This document shows, one piece after another, positions 7,214 through 13,453 of a stretch of 39,168 nt of DNA. This DNA comes from Clostridia bacterium (GTDB lineage: Bacteria; Bacillota; Clostridia; Oscillospirales; CAG-272). Location: positions 1 through 39,168 of the forward strand of contig JAFZRM010000125.1 in NCBI GenBank assembly GCA_017619885.1, written 5' to 3'. A model generated the notes under the pieces. The model made no database searches, had not been told where the DNA came from, and worked only from the letters and a program-made list of their open reading frames with translations. The first letter of the stretch is position 1. Each line of letters begins with the position of its first letter. Position numbers and translations under genes: made by a program.

Positions 7214-8013
7214 AAAAGGTCGGATTTATAGGTACGGGCGTGATGGGCGGAGCCCTGGCGCGCGCCGTCGCGAAAAAAGTAAAGGGCGAAGAGCTGATAT
7301 TATCGAATCTGCCCTCGTCTGTGTCGGAGTCGCTTGCAGGCGAACTCGGCTGCGCCGCCGCGGACAATCTGACGGTCGCGGAAAAATGCGATTATATATT
7401 CCTCGCGGTAAAACCGAACGTCATACGCTCCGTTATCGCACAAATCGCGCCGGCCGTGAAAGCGCGGGCGGGCAGATGCGTGATCGTGTCGGTCGCCGCG
7501 GGTATAACGATCAAAACGGTCAAAGAGGAGTTCGGGGCCGATCTGCCGGTCGTGCGCATAATGCCGAACACGCCCGTGCTCTGCGGCTCCGGCGTGATAC
7601 TCGCGGCGTTTGACGGCGTGACGGACGAAGAAAAAGCGGAATTCTTCTCTTACCTGTCCGAGGCGGGCACGTGCGACGACGTCGGCGAGAAGATGATCGA
7701 GACGGCGGGCACGCTGACCGGCTGCGGTCCCGCGTTCGCGTTCGTGATAATGCAGGCGCTGGCGGACGGCGCGGTGGCGGTCGGCGTCGACCGGGCGCAC
7801 GCGACGAAATACGCGGAGCTCACGCTGCAAGGCGCGGCGAAGCTCGCGCTTCAGACGGGCAAGCACCTTGAAAAATTAAAGGACGAGGTATGCAGCCCCG
7901 GCGGCAGCACTATCGAGGGCGTCGCGGCGATGGAAAAGGACGGCGTCCGCGCCGCGATGATCGACGCGGTCAGAGCGTCGTACGAAAAGAACCTGAAGCT
8001 TGGAAAGAAATGA
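7210..8013 (+). CDS. proC: Pyrroline-5-carboxylate reductase
   Basis: Reduces 1-pyrroline-5-carboxylate to L-proline with NAD(P)H, the last step of the pathway. The 267-residue product has the N-terminal nucleotide-binding loop GFIGTGVMGGALARA, SVAAGITI, the substrate-loop MPNTPVLCGSG and the conserved C-terminal helical region (LTGCGPAF and PGGSTIEGV). The start overlaps the proA stop (ATGA). A terminator follows at 8050-8073, so proB, proA and proC end this operon and supply the full route from glutamate to proline. Confidence 0.96.
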   Translation: MKKVGFIGTGVMGGALARAVAKKVKGEELILSNLPSSVSESLAGELGCAAADNLTVAEKCDYIFLAVKPNVIRSVIAQIAPAVKARAGRCVIVSVAAGITIKTVKEEFGADLPVVRIMPNTPVLCGSGVILAAFDGVTDEEKAEFFSYLSEAGTCDDVGEKMIETAGTLTGCGPAFAFVIMQALADGAVAVGVDRAHATKYAELTLQGAAKLALQTGKHLEKLKDEVCSPGGSTIEGVAAMEKDGVRAAMIDAVRASYEKNLKLGKK

Positions 8014-8049
8014 ATCGCCCTACGGCGTAATCCAACGTATATCAAAAGA

Positions 8050-8073
8050 AGTCGGCTCGCGCCGGCTTTTTTT
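8050..8073 (+). terminator. Terminator after proC
   Basis: AGTCGGC (8050-8056) pairs with GCCGGCT (8061-8067), with one G-T wobble, around loop TCGC. T7 follows at 8067-8073. Confidence 0.85.
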
Positions 8074-8134
8074 GCGGGTCCCACACCGACCGCATACGCG
8101 GAATGATGTGTTCCGCCGGCAGAGAGGCGATCTA

Positions 8135-8189
8135 ACCTTCCCAAACAGGGGAAGGTATAGTTAAGGTAAGCGCGCACGGCTGACGCCGT
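8135..8189. repeat. Two isolated short hairpins
   Basis: ACCTTCCC (8135-8142) pairs with GGGAAGGT (8149-8156). ACGGC (8176-8180) pairs with GCCGT (8185-8189) around TGAC. They lead into the CGATAT hairpin array. The gap 8014-8973 (960 bases) contains no credible gene. Confidence 0.5.
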
Positions 8190-8195
8190 AGAATG

Positions 8196-8303
8196 ACGAT
8201 ATATTTTGCTGTCGCAAAATTCGATATGTTTTGCTGACGCAAAACTCGAGATACGCGCCGCATAGCGTCGCGTTCGATATGGCTTCGCCGAGAAAGACCG
8301 TAG
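8196..8303 (+). repeat. CGATAT-separated hairpin array, copy 1
   Basis: Consecutive hairpins are joined by CGATAT-like words: ATTTTGC-TGTC-GCAAAAT, GTTTTGC-TGAC-GCAAAAC, then an ACGCG...CGCGT stem with one mismatch, then a GGC-TTCG-CC stem. It continues into the segment ACCGTAGGGGTCGG, which also occurs near 13315. The same order recurs at 8339-8446 and, with one hairpin missing, at 13054-13146. Confidence 0.85.
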
Positions 8304-8338
8304 GGGTCGGCGCCCTCGACGACCCGCCGTATTTATAG

Positions 8339-8446
8339 ACGATATATTTTGCTGTCGCAAAATTCGATATGTTTTGCTGACGCAAAACTCGATATGTACG
8401 CCGCAAAGCGTCGTACTCGATATGGCTTCGCCGAGAAAGGCCGTAG
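8339..8446 (+). repeat. CGATAT-separated hairpin array, copy 2
   Basis: A direct repeat of 8196-8303, offset by 143 bases. The first two hairpins are identical. The third differs at paired positions (TACG...CGTA instead of ACGCG...CGCGT), so the stem is largely kept while its sequence changes. Confidence 0.85.
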
Positions 8447-8447
8447 T

Positions 8448-8563
8448 TTTCAAAAGCCCCAATTCACATGGGGGGGAGGCGGGGGTTAGGGGGTGGATAG
8501 GGGGGAGGGGAAACCCCCTTATGCGCGCAGCGCACCGAACGTCGCGTCAGCGACACCTCAAAA
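8448..8563 (+). repeat. GC-rich mosaic repeat related to 13353-13456
   Basis: Starts with CAAAAGCCCCAATTCACAT, followed by a G-rich segment. Two stems follow: GCGC..GCGC near 8523-8533 and a GTCGC/GCGAC stem near 8540-8553. It ends in CTCAAAAA. The layout is the same at 13353-13456, where the stems are GCGCCGC/AAGGCG-like and GCCCC-GAA-GGGGC, again ending CTCAAAAA. Confidence 0.6.
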
Positions 8564-8570
8564 ATAAATG

Positions 8571-8742
8571 ATGTCGTCGGCGTTGCCGACTGATGATGAC
8601 GTGCTTCGCACTAATGATGTCGTTCGCATACGCTCACGATGATGTGAAGACGCCCGCCTCATTTCTTCATTAGCGCAGCGTCTTCATTTCTTCATCAGCC
8701 CGCCTGCGGGCGTCTTCATTCGGGCACGCTGTGCCCGTGGGG
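8571..8742. repeat. GATGATG/TCTTCATT-separated hairpin array
   Basis: Hairpins GTCGGC-GTT-GCCGAC (8576-8590) and GTGC-TTC-GCAC (8601-8611) are separated by TGATGATG-like words. A perfect 12-bp inverted repeat (8646-8657 with 8706-8717) encloses TCTTCATT words. Two further stems follow, GCCCG/CGGGC near 8698-8711 and CGGGCAC/TGCCCG near 8720-8736. No reading frame or RNA gene is evident. Confidence 0.6.
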
Positions 8743-8805
8743 TGGGGGAACCCCCTGAAGTGCCGCGTTCAACGGCACACAGATCGTCCCGAAGGGACAC
8801 CGACG

Positions 8806-8836
8806 TTATTAACTATTAACTAATAACTATTAACTC
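8806..8836. repeat. Short AT-rich tandem repeat
   Basis: Imperfect tandem copies of TAACTATTAAC in a GC-rich region, just upstream of the yqeG-like promoter. Confidence 0.6.
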
Positions 8837-8914
8837 ATACCTAAAATCCATCCGGGCAAACGCATCGCTCAGCCCGAACAAACACCTTTTCTAAAATTGT
8901 TTACCGCCGGTCTA

Positions 8915-8943
8915 TTGATTTTTCTTTGTGTCCGGTGTATGAT
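8915..8943 (+). promoter_or_regulatory. Promoter of the yqeG-like gene
   Basis: TTGATT (8915-8920), 17 bases, TATGAT (8938-8943). A weak GGTGAGA ribosome-binding site lies just before the ATG at 8974. Confidence 0.65.
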
Positions 8944-8973
8944 AAACGTATAAATCGAACACGACGGTGAGAT

Positions 8974-9474
8974 ATGAAATCAAAGAAAATGATACTGCCG
9001 GATCACATATTTGAGGACGTGCTGCGGATAGACCCCGCGTTTTTTGCCGATACTGGGATCAGATATCTTATATCCGACATAGATAACACTCTGGCGACGT
9101 ACGCGGAGGCGGTCCCGTCGGAGCGGATCCGCGCGTGGCTTGACGCCGTAGGGGCGACGGGCGTTTCCGTCGCGCTCATCTCAAACAACAGCGGATCGCG
9201 CGTCGCGCGCTTCAACGGACCCCTCGGCTTCCCGGTCTGCAGCCGCGCGGGCAAGCCGTTCGCCGGCCGCCTGCGCCGCCTGATGGCGGGGCTCGGCGCG
9301 GACCCGGAGCAAACGTGCCTTCTCGGCGATCAGCTGTTCACCGACGTGCTCTGCGCCCACCGGGCACGGATCCGCGCCGTGCTCGTCGATTCGATCGACG
9401 TCGCAGGCAGACCGTTTCTGCGCATGAGAAAACGCATAGAAGCGCGCATCCTGCGCAAAAACGGCCTGAAATAA
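8974..9474 (+). CDS. yqeG: YqeG-family HAD (subfamily IIIA) phosphatase
   Basis: A 166-residue HAD hydrolase. Motif I is SDIDNTLATY (nucleophile Asp and +2 Asp) near residues 31-40, motif II is the Ser/Asn in LISNNSGSRV, and the acidic motif is GDQLFTDV near 114-121. Length and motif pattern fit the YqeG family, widespread in Firmicutes and of uncertain substrate (proposed phosphatidylglycerophosphate or nucleotide phosphatase-like roles). It has its own promoter and is followed by a separate small membrane-protein gene. Confidence 0.85.
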   Translation: MKSKKMILPDHIFEDVLRIDPAFFADTGIRYLISDIDNTLATYAEAVPSERIRAWLDAVGATGVSVALISNNSGSRVARFNGPLGFPVCSRAGKPFAGRLRRLMAGLGADPEQTCLLGDQLFTDVLCAHRARIRAVLVDSIDVAGRPFLRMRKRIEARILRKNGLK

Positions 9475-9502
9475 TTATTTTAAAGATGTTAAAAAAAAAG
9501 AA

Positions 9503-9531
9503 TTGAAAAAAAACGGTGCCTGATGTATCAT
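9503..9531 (+). promoter_or_regulatory. Promoter of the small membrane protein gene
   Basis: TTGAAA (9503-9508), 17 bases, TATCAT (9526-9531), then a strong AAAAGGAGG site before the ATG at 9555. Confidence 0.7.
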
Positions 9532-9554
9532 CAATAAAAAAAGGAGGCGGTATC

Positions 9555-9839
9555 ATGGAGAACAAGAAAAACAACAACGGCATAGCGGCGTTGATCGTCG
9601 TAATATTCGCGATAATCGGCGTTGCGTGCGCGACGGTACTCGTGCTTAAGACCCTCAAAAAACGCAAATTACTGAAAGACGACGACGCTTTCGACGATCT
9701 TGACGATCTGTGCGATCTCGACGACGATCTCGAAGAACTCGGAGAGGACATCGCCGATACCTGCGAGAAGAAGATATCCGACGTCAAGGAAGCTGTTTCC
9801 GACGCTGCGGAAAAAGTCAAAGAAGCGGTGCAGGACTGA
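9555..9839 (+). CDS. Small single-pass membrane protein with acidic cytoplasmic-type tail
   Basis: 94 residues: a short hydrophilic start, one membrane segment (about 10-32), a basic stop-transfer stretch (KTLKKRKLL), an Asp-rich stretch (about 42-65) and an amphipathic helix (about 68-93) rich in Ala, Lys and Glu. This resembles YtxH-type or other small stress/envelope proteins, but I cannot assign a family. The ATG is chosen because a strong AAAAGGAGG lies 7-8 bases upstream. A terminator follows. Confidence 0.8.
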   Translation: MENKKNNNGIAALIVVIFAIIGVACATVLVLKTLKKRKLLKDDDAFDDLDDLCDLDDDLEELGEDIADTCEKKISDVKEAVSDAAEKVKEAVQD

Positions 9840-9855
9840 TCTGCACGGTCGCTGC

Positions 9856-9897
9856 CGGACTGACGGGGATGCTGCCGCATTGTCGTCGGTCCGTTTT
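9856..9897 (+). terminator. Terminator after the small membrane protein gene
   Basis: CGGACTGACG (9856-9865) pairs with CGTCGGTCCG (9884-9893), with one wobble, followed by TTTTGCTTT. It lies just upstream of the next gene, for which I see no clear promoter. Confidence 0.65.
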
Positions 9898-9913
9898 GCT
9901 TTAAAGGTGGATC

Positions 9914-11041
9914 ATGAAAAACAAACTTAAAAAAGCGGCGCGCGCGGCGCTGTGTTTTCTGCTGTGCGCGCTGATATGCGCGTCCGCCGTATCCTGCGGC
10001 AAAAAGGACGAAGCCGCTTTATCGATCGAAAACACCTCGTTTTCCGGCCGCGTCTACGCGTATTACATGGCGTGCTTCAAACAGTACTGGCTGACGTACT
10101 TCGGCCAGACCGACAGCAAAGATTTCTGGGACGCCGAGACCGACGGGGTGAAATACTCCGACTATCTCGAGTCGGTCTCGCTCGAATCTATAAAAAAGCG
10201 CCTTTGCAGCGTGTTTTTGTTCGATTCCTTCGGACTTAAGATCTCCGACGCGGAAAACACGGCGATAGACCGCATGCTCGCGGCGATAGAGGCGACGGAC
10301 GAGGGCCGAAAAGGCATCGAGAACGACGAGCTTTTCAGCGCGCTCGGCATGGACCGCTCCGATCTGCGGCAGCTTCTCGTCATCGACGCGAAGACCGCGG
10401 CGCTTCAGGATCATCTGTACGGCGAGGACGGCGTCTATAAGATCACGGACGAGCAGAGAGAGAGCTTCTATCAGAAAAACTACTGCCGCTTCCGCATGCT
10501 GTACCTGATGAATTACGACTACGATTTAAACGAGGACGGCAGCTATAAGTACGACTCTGACGGCTCCGTCAAGGTGCTCGAGATAAGCGACGAGCGCTAC
10601 GAGGAAAAGATCAGATTCGCCGACGGCATCAGACAGAGAGTGCAGGACGGCGAGGATTTCGAGACGCTTATACAGCAGTACACCGAGGATCTTTCGGCGA
10701 GCAAGTATAAAAACGGGCGCTACGTCACCGAGGGCAACGGCTATTTCCAGCCGATCGCGGACGCGGTTACGGGCATGGAGATCGGCGAGATGCGGCTTTT
10801 TCAGACGCAGATCGGCATCCACCTCGTGCAGCGAATTGAGCTCGACGACTACGGCTGGAAGAGCGAGGCGAACGGCGAGGGCGAGGATTTCGCCAATTTC
10901 GAGAGCCTTCTCACCGAGGCGACCTTCGACGCGTACATAGAGCCGTATATGAAGAACGTCACCGTCAACACCGACGTCACCGGAAAATATAAAATGGAGG
11001 ATCTGCCGTACACGTTCTCGTGGAGGTATTTGCTCACATGA
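9914..11041 (+). CDS. Parvulin-like (PpiC/SurA/PrsA-type) lipoprotein, first of a tandem pair
   Basis: A 375-residue lipoprotein with signal peptide and lipobox Cys28 (AVSC). It has a helical N-terminal region resembling SurA/PrsA chaperone domains. A C-terminal segment with YFQPIADAVTGMEIGEM and GIHLVQRIEL resembles the last strand-helix of parvulin prolyl isomerases. It probably works at the outer membrane surface in folding secreted proteins. The parvulin domain is degenerate, so catalytic activity is uncertain. The next gene starts inside its stop (ATGA) and encodes a paralogue. Confidence 0.78.
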   Translation: MKNKLKKAARAALCFLLCALICASAVSCGKKDEAALSIENTSFSGRVYAYYMACFKQYWLTYFGQTDSKDFWDAETDGVKYSDYLESVSLESIKKRLCSVFLFDSFGLKISDAENTAIDRMLAAIEATDEGRKGIENDELFSALGMDRSDLRQLLVIDAKTAALQDHLYGEDGVYKITDEQRESFYQKNYCRFRMLYLMNYDYDLNEDGSYKYDSDGSVKVLEISDERYEEKIRFADGIRQRVQDGEDFETLIQQYTEDLSASKYKNGRYVTEGNGYFQPIADAVTGMEIGEMRLFQTQIGIHLVQRIELDDYGWKSEANGEGEDFANFESLLTEATFDAYIEPYMKNVTVNTDVTGKYKMEDLPYTFSWRYLLT

Positions 11042-12165
11042 AGAGGATAGCTGCTGTCATTCTGCTGCTCGCCGTATGCGCTTCGCTTTTCGCCTGCACG
11101 GCGAGATCGCCCGTTTACGCGAGCCTCGGCAAATACGAGATAACGGAGTCGATGTACGAGTACTGGCTCAGCTACTATAAATCGCGCTTTTACGACTCGC
11201 TGTCCGAATACGGCCTGATCACGGGCGATTACGACGAGTCGGCGTGGCAGCTTTCGCCCGACGGCGAGCGCACGCTCGGGGAGCAGGTCAAGGATCACGT
11301 GGACGAGCAGATAAGACAGATGCTCGTCTGCTCCGTGCTCTACGACGAAAAGGGCTACGGAGACGACGCGGAGACGAAGGCGCTTTTGTCGGGCACCGTG
11401 GAAGAATTTCTGTCCGACGACATATCGGCGGCGGGCTCCCGCGCCGAGCTCAACGGCATACTCGCCGGCGTCGGCTGCAATATAAACACGCTGCGCCGCA
11501 TACTCGAATTCGAGGCGCGCGCGATGATCGTCGCGGACAGGCTGTTCGGCGACGGCGGCACGTACGCCGTGACGGACGCCGAGCGCGAGACATATTATCA
11601 GGACAACTATCACAGAGTCAAGCACATCGTAATAAACAATTCGTATAAATACGTGCTCGACGACAACGGCGAGCCGAAAATGGATATCTACACCGGCAGA
11701 TACGTGACGGAAGAGCTGACAGAGGAGGAAAAAGCCGAGAAACAGAGCCTCGCGCAGTCGCTTTACGAGCGCGCCGCCGCGGGCGAGGATTTCGAGGCGC
11801 TGATAGAGGAGTACGGCGAGGATACGAGCATGTCCGCGTACACGGACGGGTATTTCATCACCGCATCTTCGTCGCTCGACACCGCGTATCTGACCGCCGC
11901 GATAACGTCGAAGATCGGCGAAGTGACGCTCAACGACACGTCTTACGGGCTCGTGATAATGAAAAAATACCCGCTGCAGCCCGGCGCGTGGAGCTCGGAG
12001 GTATCCGGGGTGTTCTTCACCGACATGGACTCGTCGATAATCGAGAACAAAAAGACCGAAATATACGGAAAACGGTACGGAGAAATAGAATACAGCGATT
12101 TTTCGCCGGTTTTCTCCGAGATACCGCTGCTTGACCACAAACTGACGCAGACTCAGGCGCAATGA
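11038..12165 (+). CDS. Parvulin-like lipoprotein, second of a tandem pair
   Basis: 375 residues, the same length as its neighbour, with lipobox Cys20 (LFAC). It shares with the upstream protein a helical N-terminal half, an acidic YYQDNYHRVKHIVINN segment that matches the start of a parvulin domain, and a final DTSYGLVIMKKYPL strand. The ATG at 11038 overlaps the previous stop, and GGAGGT at 11022-11027 supports it. It is probably a gene duplication giving two extracellular foldase-like lipoproteins. Catalysis is not certain. Confidence 0.78.
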   Translation: MKRIAAVILLLAVCASLFACTARSPVYASLGKYEITESMYEYWLSYYKSRFYDSLSEYGLITGDYDESAWQLSPDGERTLGEQVKDHVDEQIRQMLVCSVLYDEKGYGDDAETKALLSGTVEEFLSDDISAAGSRAELNGILAGVGCNINTLRRILEFEARAMIVADRLFGDGGTYAVTDAERETYYQDNYHRVKHIVINNSYKYVLDDNGEPKMDIYTGRYVTEELTEEEKAEKQSLAQSLYERAAAGEDFEALIEEYGEDTSMSAYTDGYFITASSSLDTAYLTAAITSKIGEVTLNDTSYGLVIMKKYPLQPGAWSSEVSGVFFTDMDSSIIENKKTEIYGKRYGEIEYSDFSPVFSEIPLLDHKLTQTQAQ

Positions 12166-12169
12166 AAAA

Positions 12170-12194
12170 CCTCCCCGGAAAGGGGAGGGGTTTT
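12170..12194. terminator. Bidirectional terminator between convergent genes
   Basis: CCTCCCC (12170-12176) pairs with GGGGAGG (12182-12188). It has A4 before and T4 after, so it can serve both the plus-strand lipoprotein pair and the minus-strand Thr-rich protein gene. Confidence 0.8.
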
Positions 12195-12198
12195 GGCG

Positions 12199-12615
12199 TC
12201 AGGCGGCGCGCTTTTTTGACAGGAGCCTCATCGTGACGCCGGTCAGCACCGCCGCGGCGCCCGCCGACGCGACTGCGGCGAGCACGCATTTTCCGGTGCT
12301 CACGCCGTCCGTGACGCAGACGCCGGTCGTCATGTCGCCGGTCGTCATGTCGCCGGTCGTCTCCGACGGCGCGTCCGTCGTTTTGCCCGCCGTGCCGGTC
12401 GCCTGATCCGTGACCGGACCGGTCGCCGGATCGGTCATCGCGGAGCCGTCGGCGGCGGTCACGCCGGAGCCGGTCTCGCCCGCCGCGTACTGCGTTTCGC
12501 CGTCAGCCGGCGCACCGAGTTCGTTGTTGTTGTTGACCGAGCCCTGCGCCGCGCAGAACACGCACAAAACCGACGCGACGAGGATGACCGGGAATATCAT
12601 AAAGAATTTTTTCAT
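12199..12615 (-). CDS. Secreted or surface Thr/Gly-rich protein with C-terminal membrane segment
   Basis: 138 residues: an N-terminal signal peptide (MKKFF and a hydrophobic core to about residue 22), then a low-complexity Thr/Asp/Gly/Ala region. A hydrophobic segment (about 108-130) ends in RLLSKKRAA. The layout resembles a wall-anchored or tail-anchored surface peptide, but no LPxTG motif is visible. A 15-bp tandem DNA repeat (12321-12360) encodes MTTGD repeats. The start is set by AAAGGGTG upstream of ATG at 12615. It is divergent from the RNHCP gene. Function unknown. Confidence 0.7.
   Translation of the reverse strand: MKKFFMIFPVILVASVLCVFCAAQGSVNNNNELGAPADGETQYAAGETGSGVTAADGSAMTDPATGPVTDQATGTAGKTTDAPSETTGDMTTGDMTTGVCVTDGVSTGKCVLAAVASAGAAAVLTGVTMRLLSKKRAA
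12321..12360. repeat. 15-bp tandem repeat inside the Thr-rich protein gene
   Basis: Two full copies (12321-12335 and 12336-12350) of CGCCGGTCGTCATGT and a partial third (to 12360). The unit is a multiple of 3, so copy-number change would keep the frame and alter the length of the Thr-rich stretch. Confidence 0.85.
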
Positions 12616-12644
12616 TTGTATCACCCTTTCTTTTCGCATATTAT
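12616..12644 (+). promoter_or_regulatory. Promoter of the RNHCP-domain gene
   Basis: TTGTAT (12616-12621), 17 bases, TATTAT (12639-12644), in the 49-base divergent gap. GGAGGTGG at 12649-12656 is the ribosome-binding site. Confidence 0.55.
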
Positions 12645-12664
12645 GCGCGGAGGTGGCAGGACTT

Positions 12665-12979
12665 ATGCAGAAAAAGAGATTTACAAAAAATGACAGCGGC
12701 TTCGTGTGCCGCAACTGCGGCGCCGAGGTGCCGCCGCTTTCGTATTCCTCGCGGGATCACTGCCGCGTCTGCCTCTGCTCGCTTCACGTCGATATAGACC
12801 CGGGCGATCGCGCCAATGACTGCGGAGGTCTGCTCGTGCCGGTCAGCGCCGAGCCCGATCCGCGCAAAGGCTTCGTGATAAACTATAAATGCAGAAAATG
12901 CGGCGCGTCGGTCAGATGCCGCGCGGCCTCCGACGACGACACGGACTTCCTGATCCGCCTCACCGTGAATAACGGGTAA
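12665..12979 (+). CDS. RNHCP domain-containing zinc-binding protein
   Basis: 104 residues with an N-terminal CxxC (VCRNCG), then RDHCRVCLCSLHVD and PGDRANDCGG, which match the RNHCP signature (Arg-Asn/Asp-His-Cys-x-x-Cys ... His-Val-Asp ... Pro-Gly-Asp-Arg ... Cys). A second CxxC follows (KCRKCG). The family is a small predicted metal-binding domain of unknown function. The ATG sits 8 bases after GGAGGTGG. It is divergent from the Thr-rich surface protein and followed by a repeat-filled gap. Confidence 0.85.
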   Translation: MQKKRFTKNDSGFVCRNCGAEVPPLSYSSRDHCRVCLCSLHVDIDPGDRANDCGGLLVPVSAEPDPRKGFVINYKCRKCGASVRCRAASDDDTDFLIRLTVNNG

Positions 12980-13053
12980 AGATATAATTCCTTTCCCCGT
13001 TGCGGAAGGTGTCGCGAAGCGACGGATGAGGCGGACACCGGTCCCGCCGATGC

Positions 13054-13146
13054 TCGATATATTTTGCTGTCGCAAAATTCGATAGAGATACGCGCCGCCC
13101 TGCGTCGCGCTCGATATGGCTTCGCCGGGAAAGACCGTAGGGGTCG
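13054..13146 (+). repeat. CGATAT-separated hairpin array, copy 3
   Basis: Same modules as 8196-8303, but the GTTTTGC-TGAC-GCAAAAC hairpin is missing. The ATTTTGC-TGTC-GCAAAAT hairpin, the ACGCGCC...GCGTCGCG stem and the TTCG hairpin remain. It runs straight into the GC-rich mosaic repeat. Confidence 0.85.
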
Positions 13147-13370
13147 GCTACGTGAACCCCCGTTGCTCTCCGGTTCGCAACGGGGAACCCCTACGGCTCG
13201 GCATACGCCTCGCCACCCCCAAACCCCCTGTTCCCCTCCCGGGAACCCCCACCGCTGTTCGCGGCGGGGAACCCCGGCTCCCGCAGATCAGAGATCTGAG
13301 GGGGCGCGATGCCGTAGGGGTCGGCGCCCACGACGACCCGGTGCTGAAAGCCCCAATTCACATTGGGAGG
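13141..13370 (+). repeat. Mosaic intergenic repeat, copy 2 (inverted copy of 1-180)
   Basis: Hairpins CCCGTTGC/GCAACGGG (about 13158-13184), a CCGC/GCGG stem near 13250-13265, and CAGATC-AGA-GATCTG (13284-13298) are spaced by GGGAACCCC words. The segment AGGGGTCGGCGCCC near 13317 and the CCCCAAT-tcac-ATTGGG hairpin (13352-13368) follow. Read in reverse complement, the order matches 1-180, with an extra hairpin unit inserted here. The gap 12980-13453 holds no credible gene; the frames there are repeat-derived. Confidence 0.8.
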
Positions 13371-13453
13371 AGGCGGGGGTTTGGGGGCGGTAGAGGGGGG
13401 CGGGGAGTCCCCAAATGCGCCGCAAGGCGTACGGAACGCCCCGAAGGGGCTCC

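Noticed and set aside
7851..8462. Minus-strand frames encoding repeated RILRQQNIS
   Set aside because: The repeated peptide is a translation of the CGATAT hairpin units; the frames overlap proC and lack start signals.
1..13370. Composite transposon or genomic island bounded by inverted repeats
   Set aside because: No transposase, integrase or target duplication is visible and the enclosed genes include core functions; the repeats are also found at other intergenic sites.
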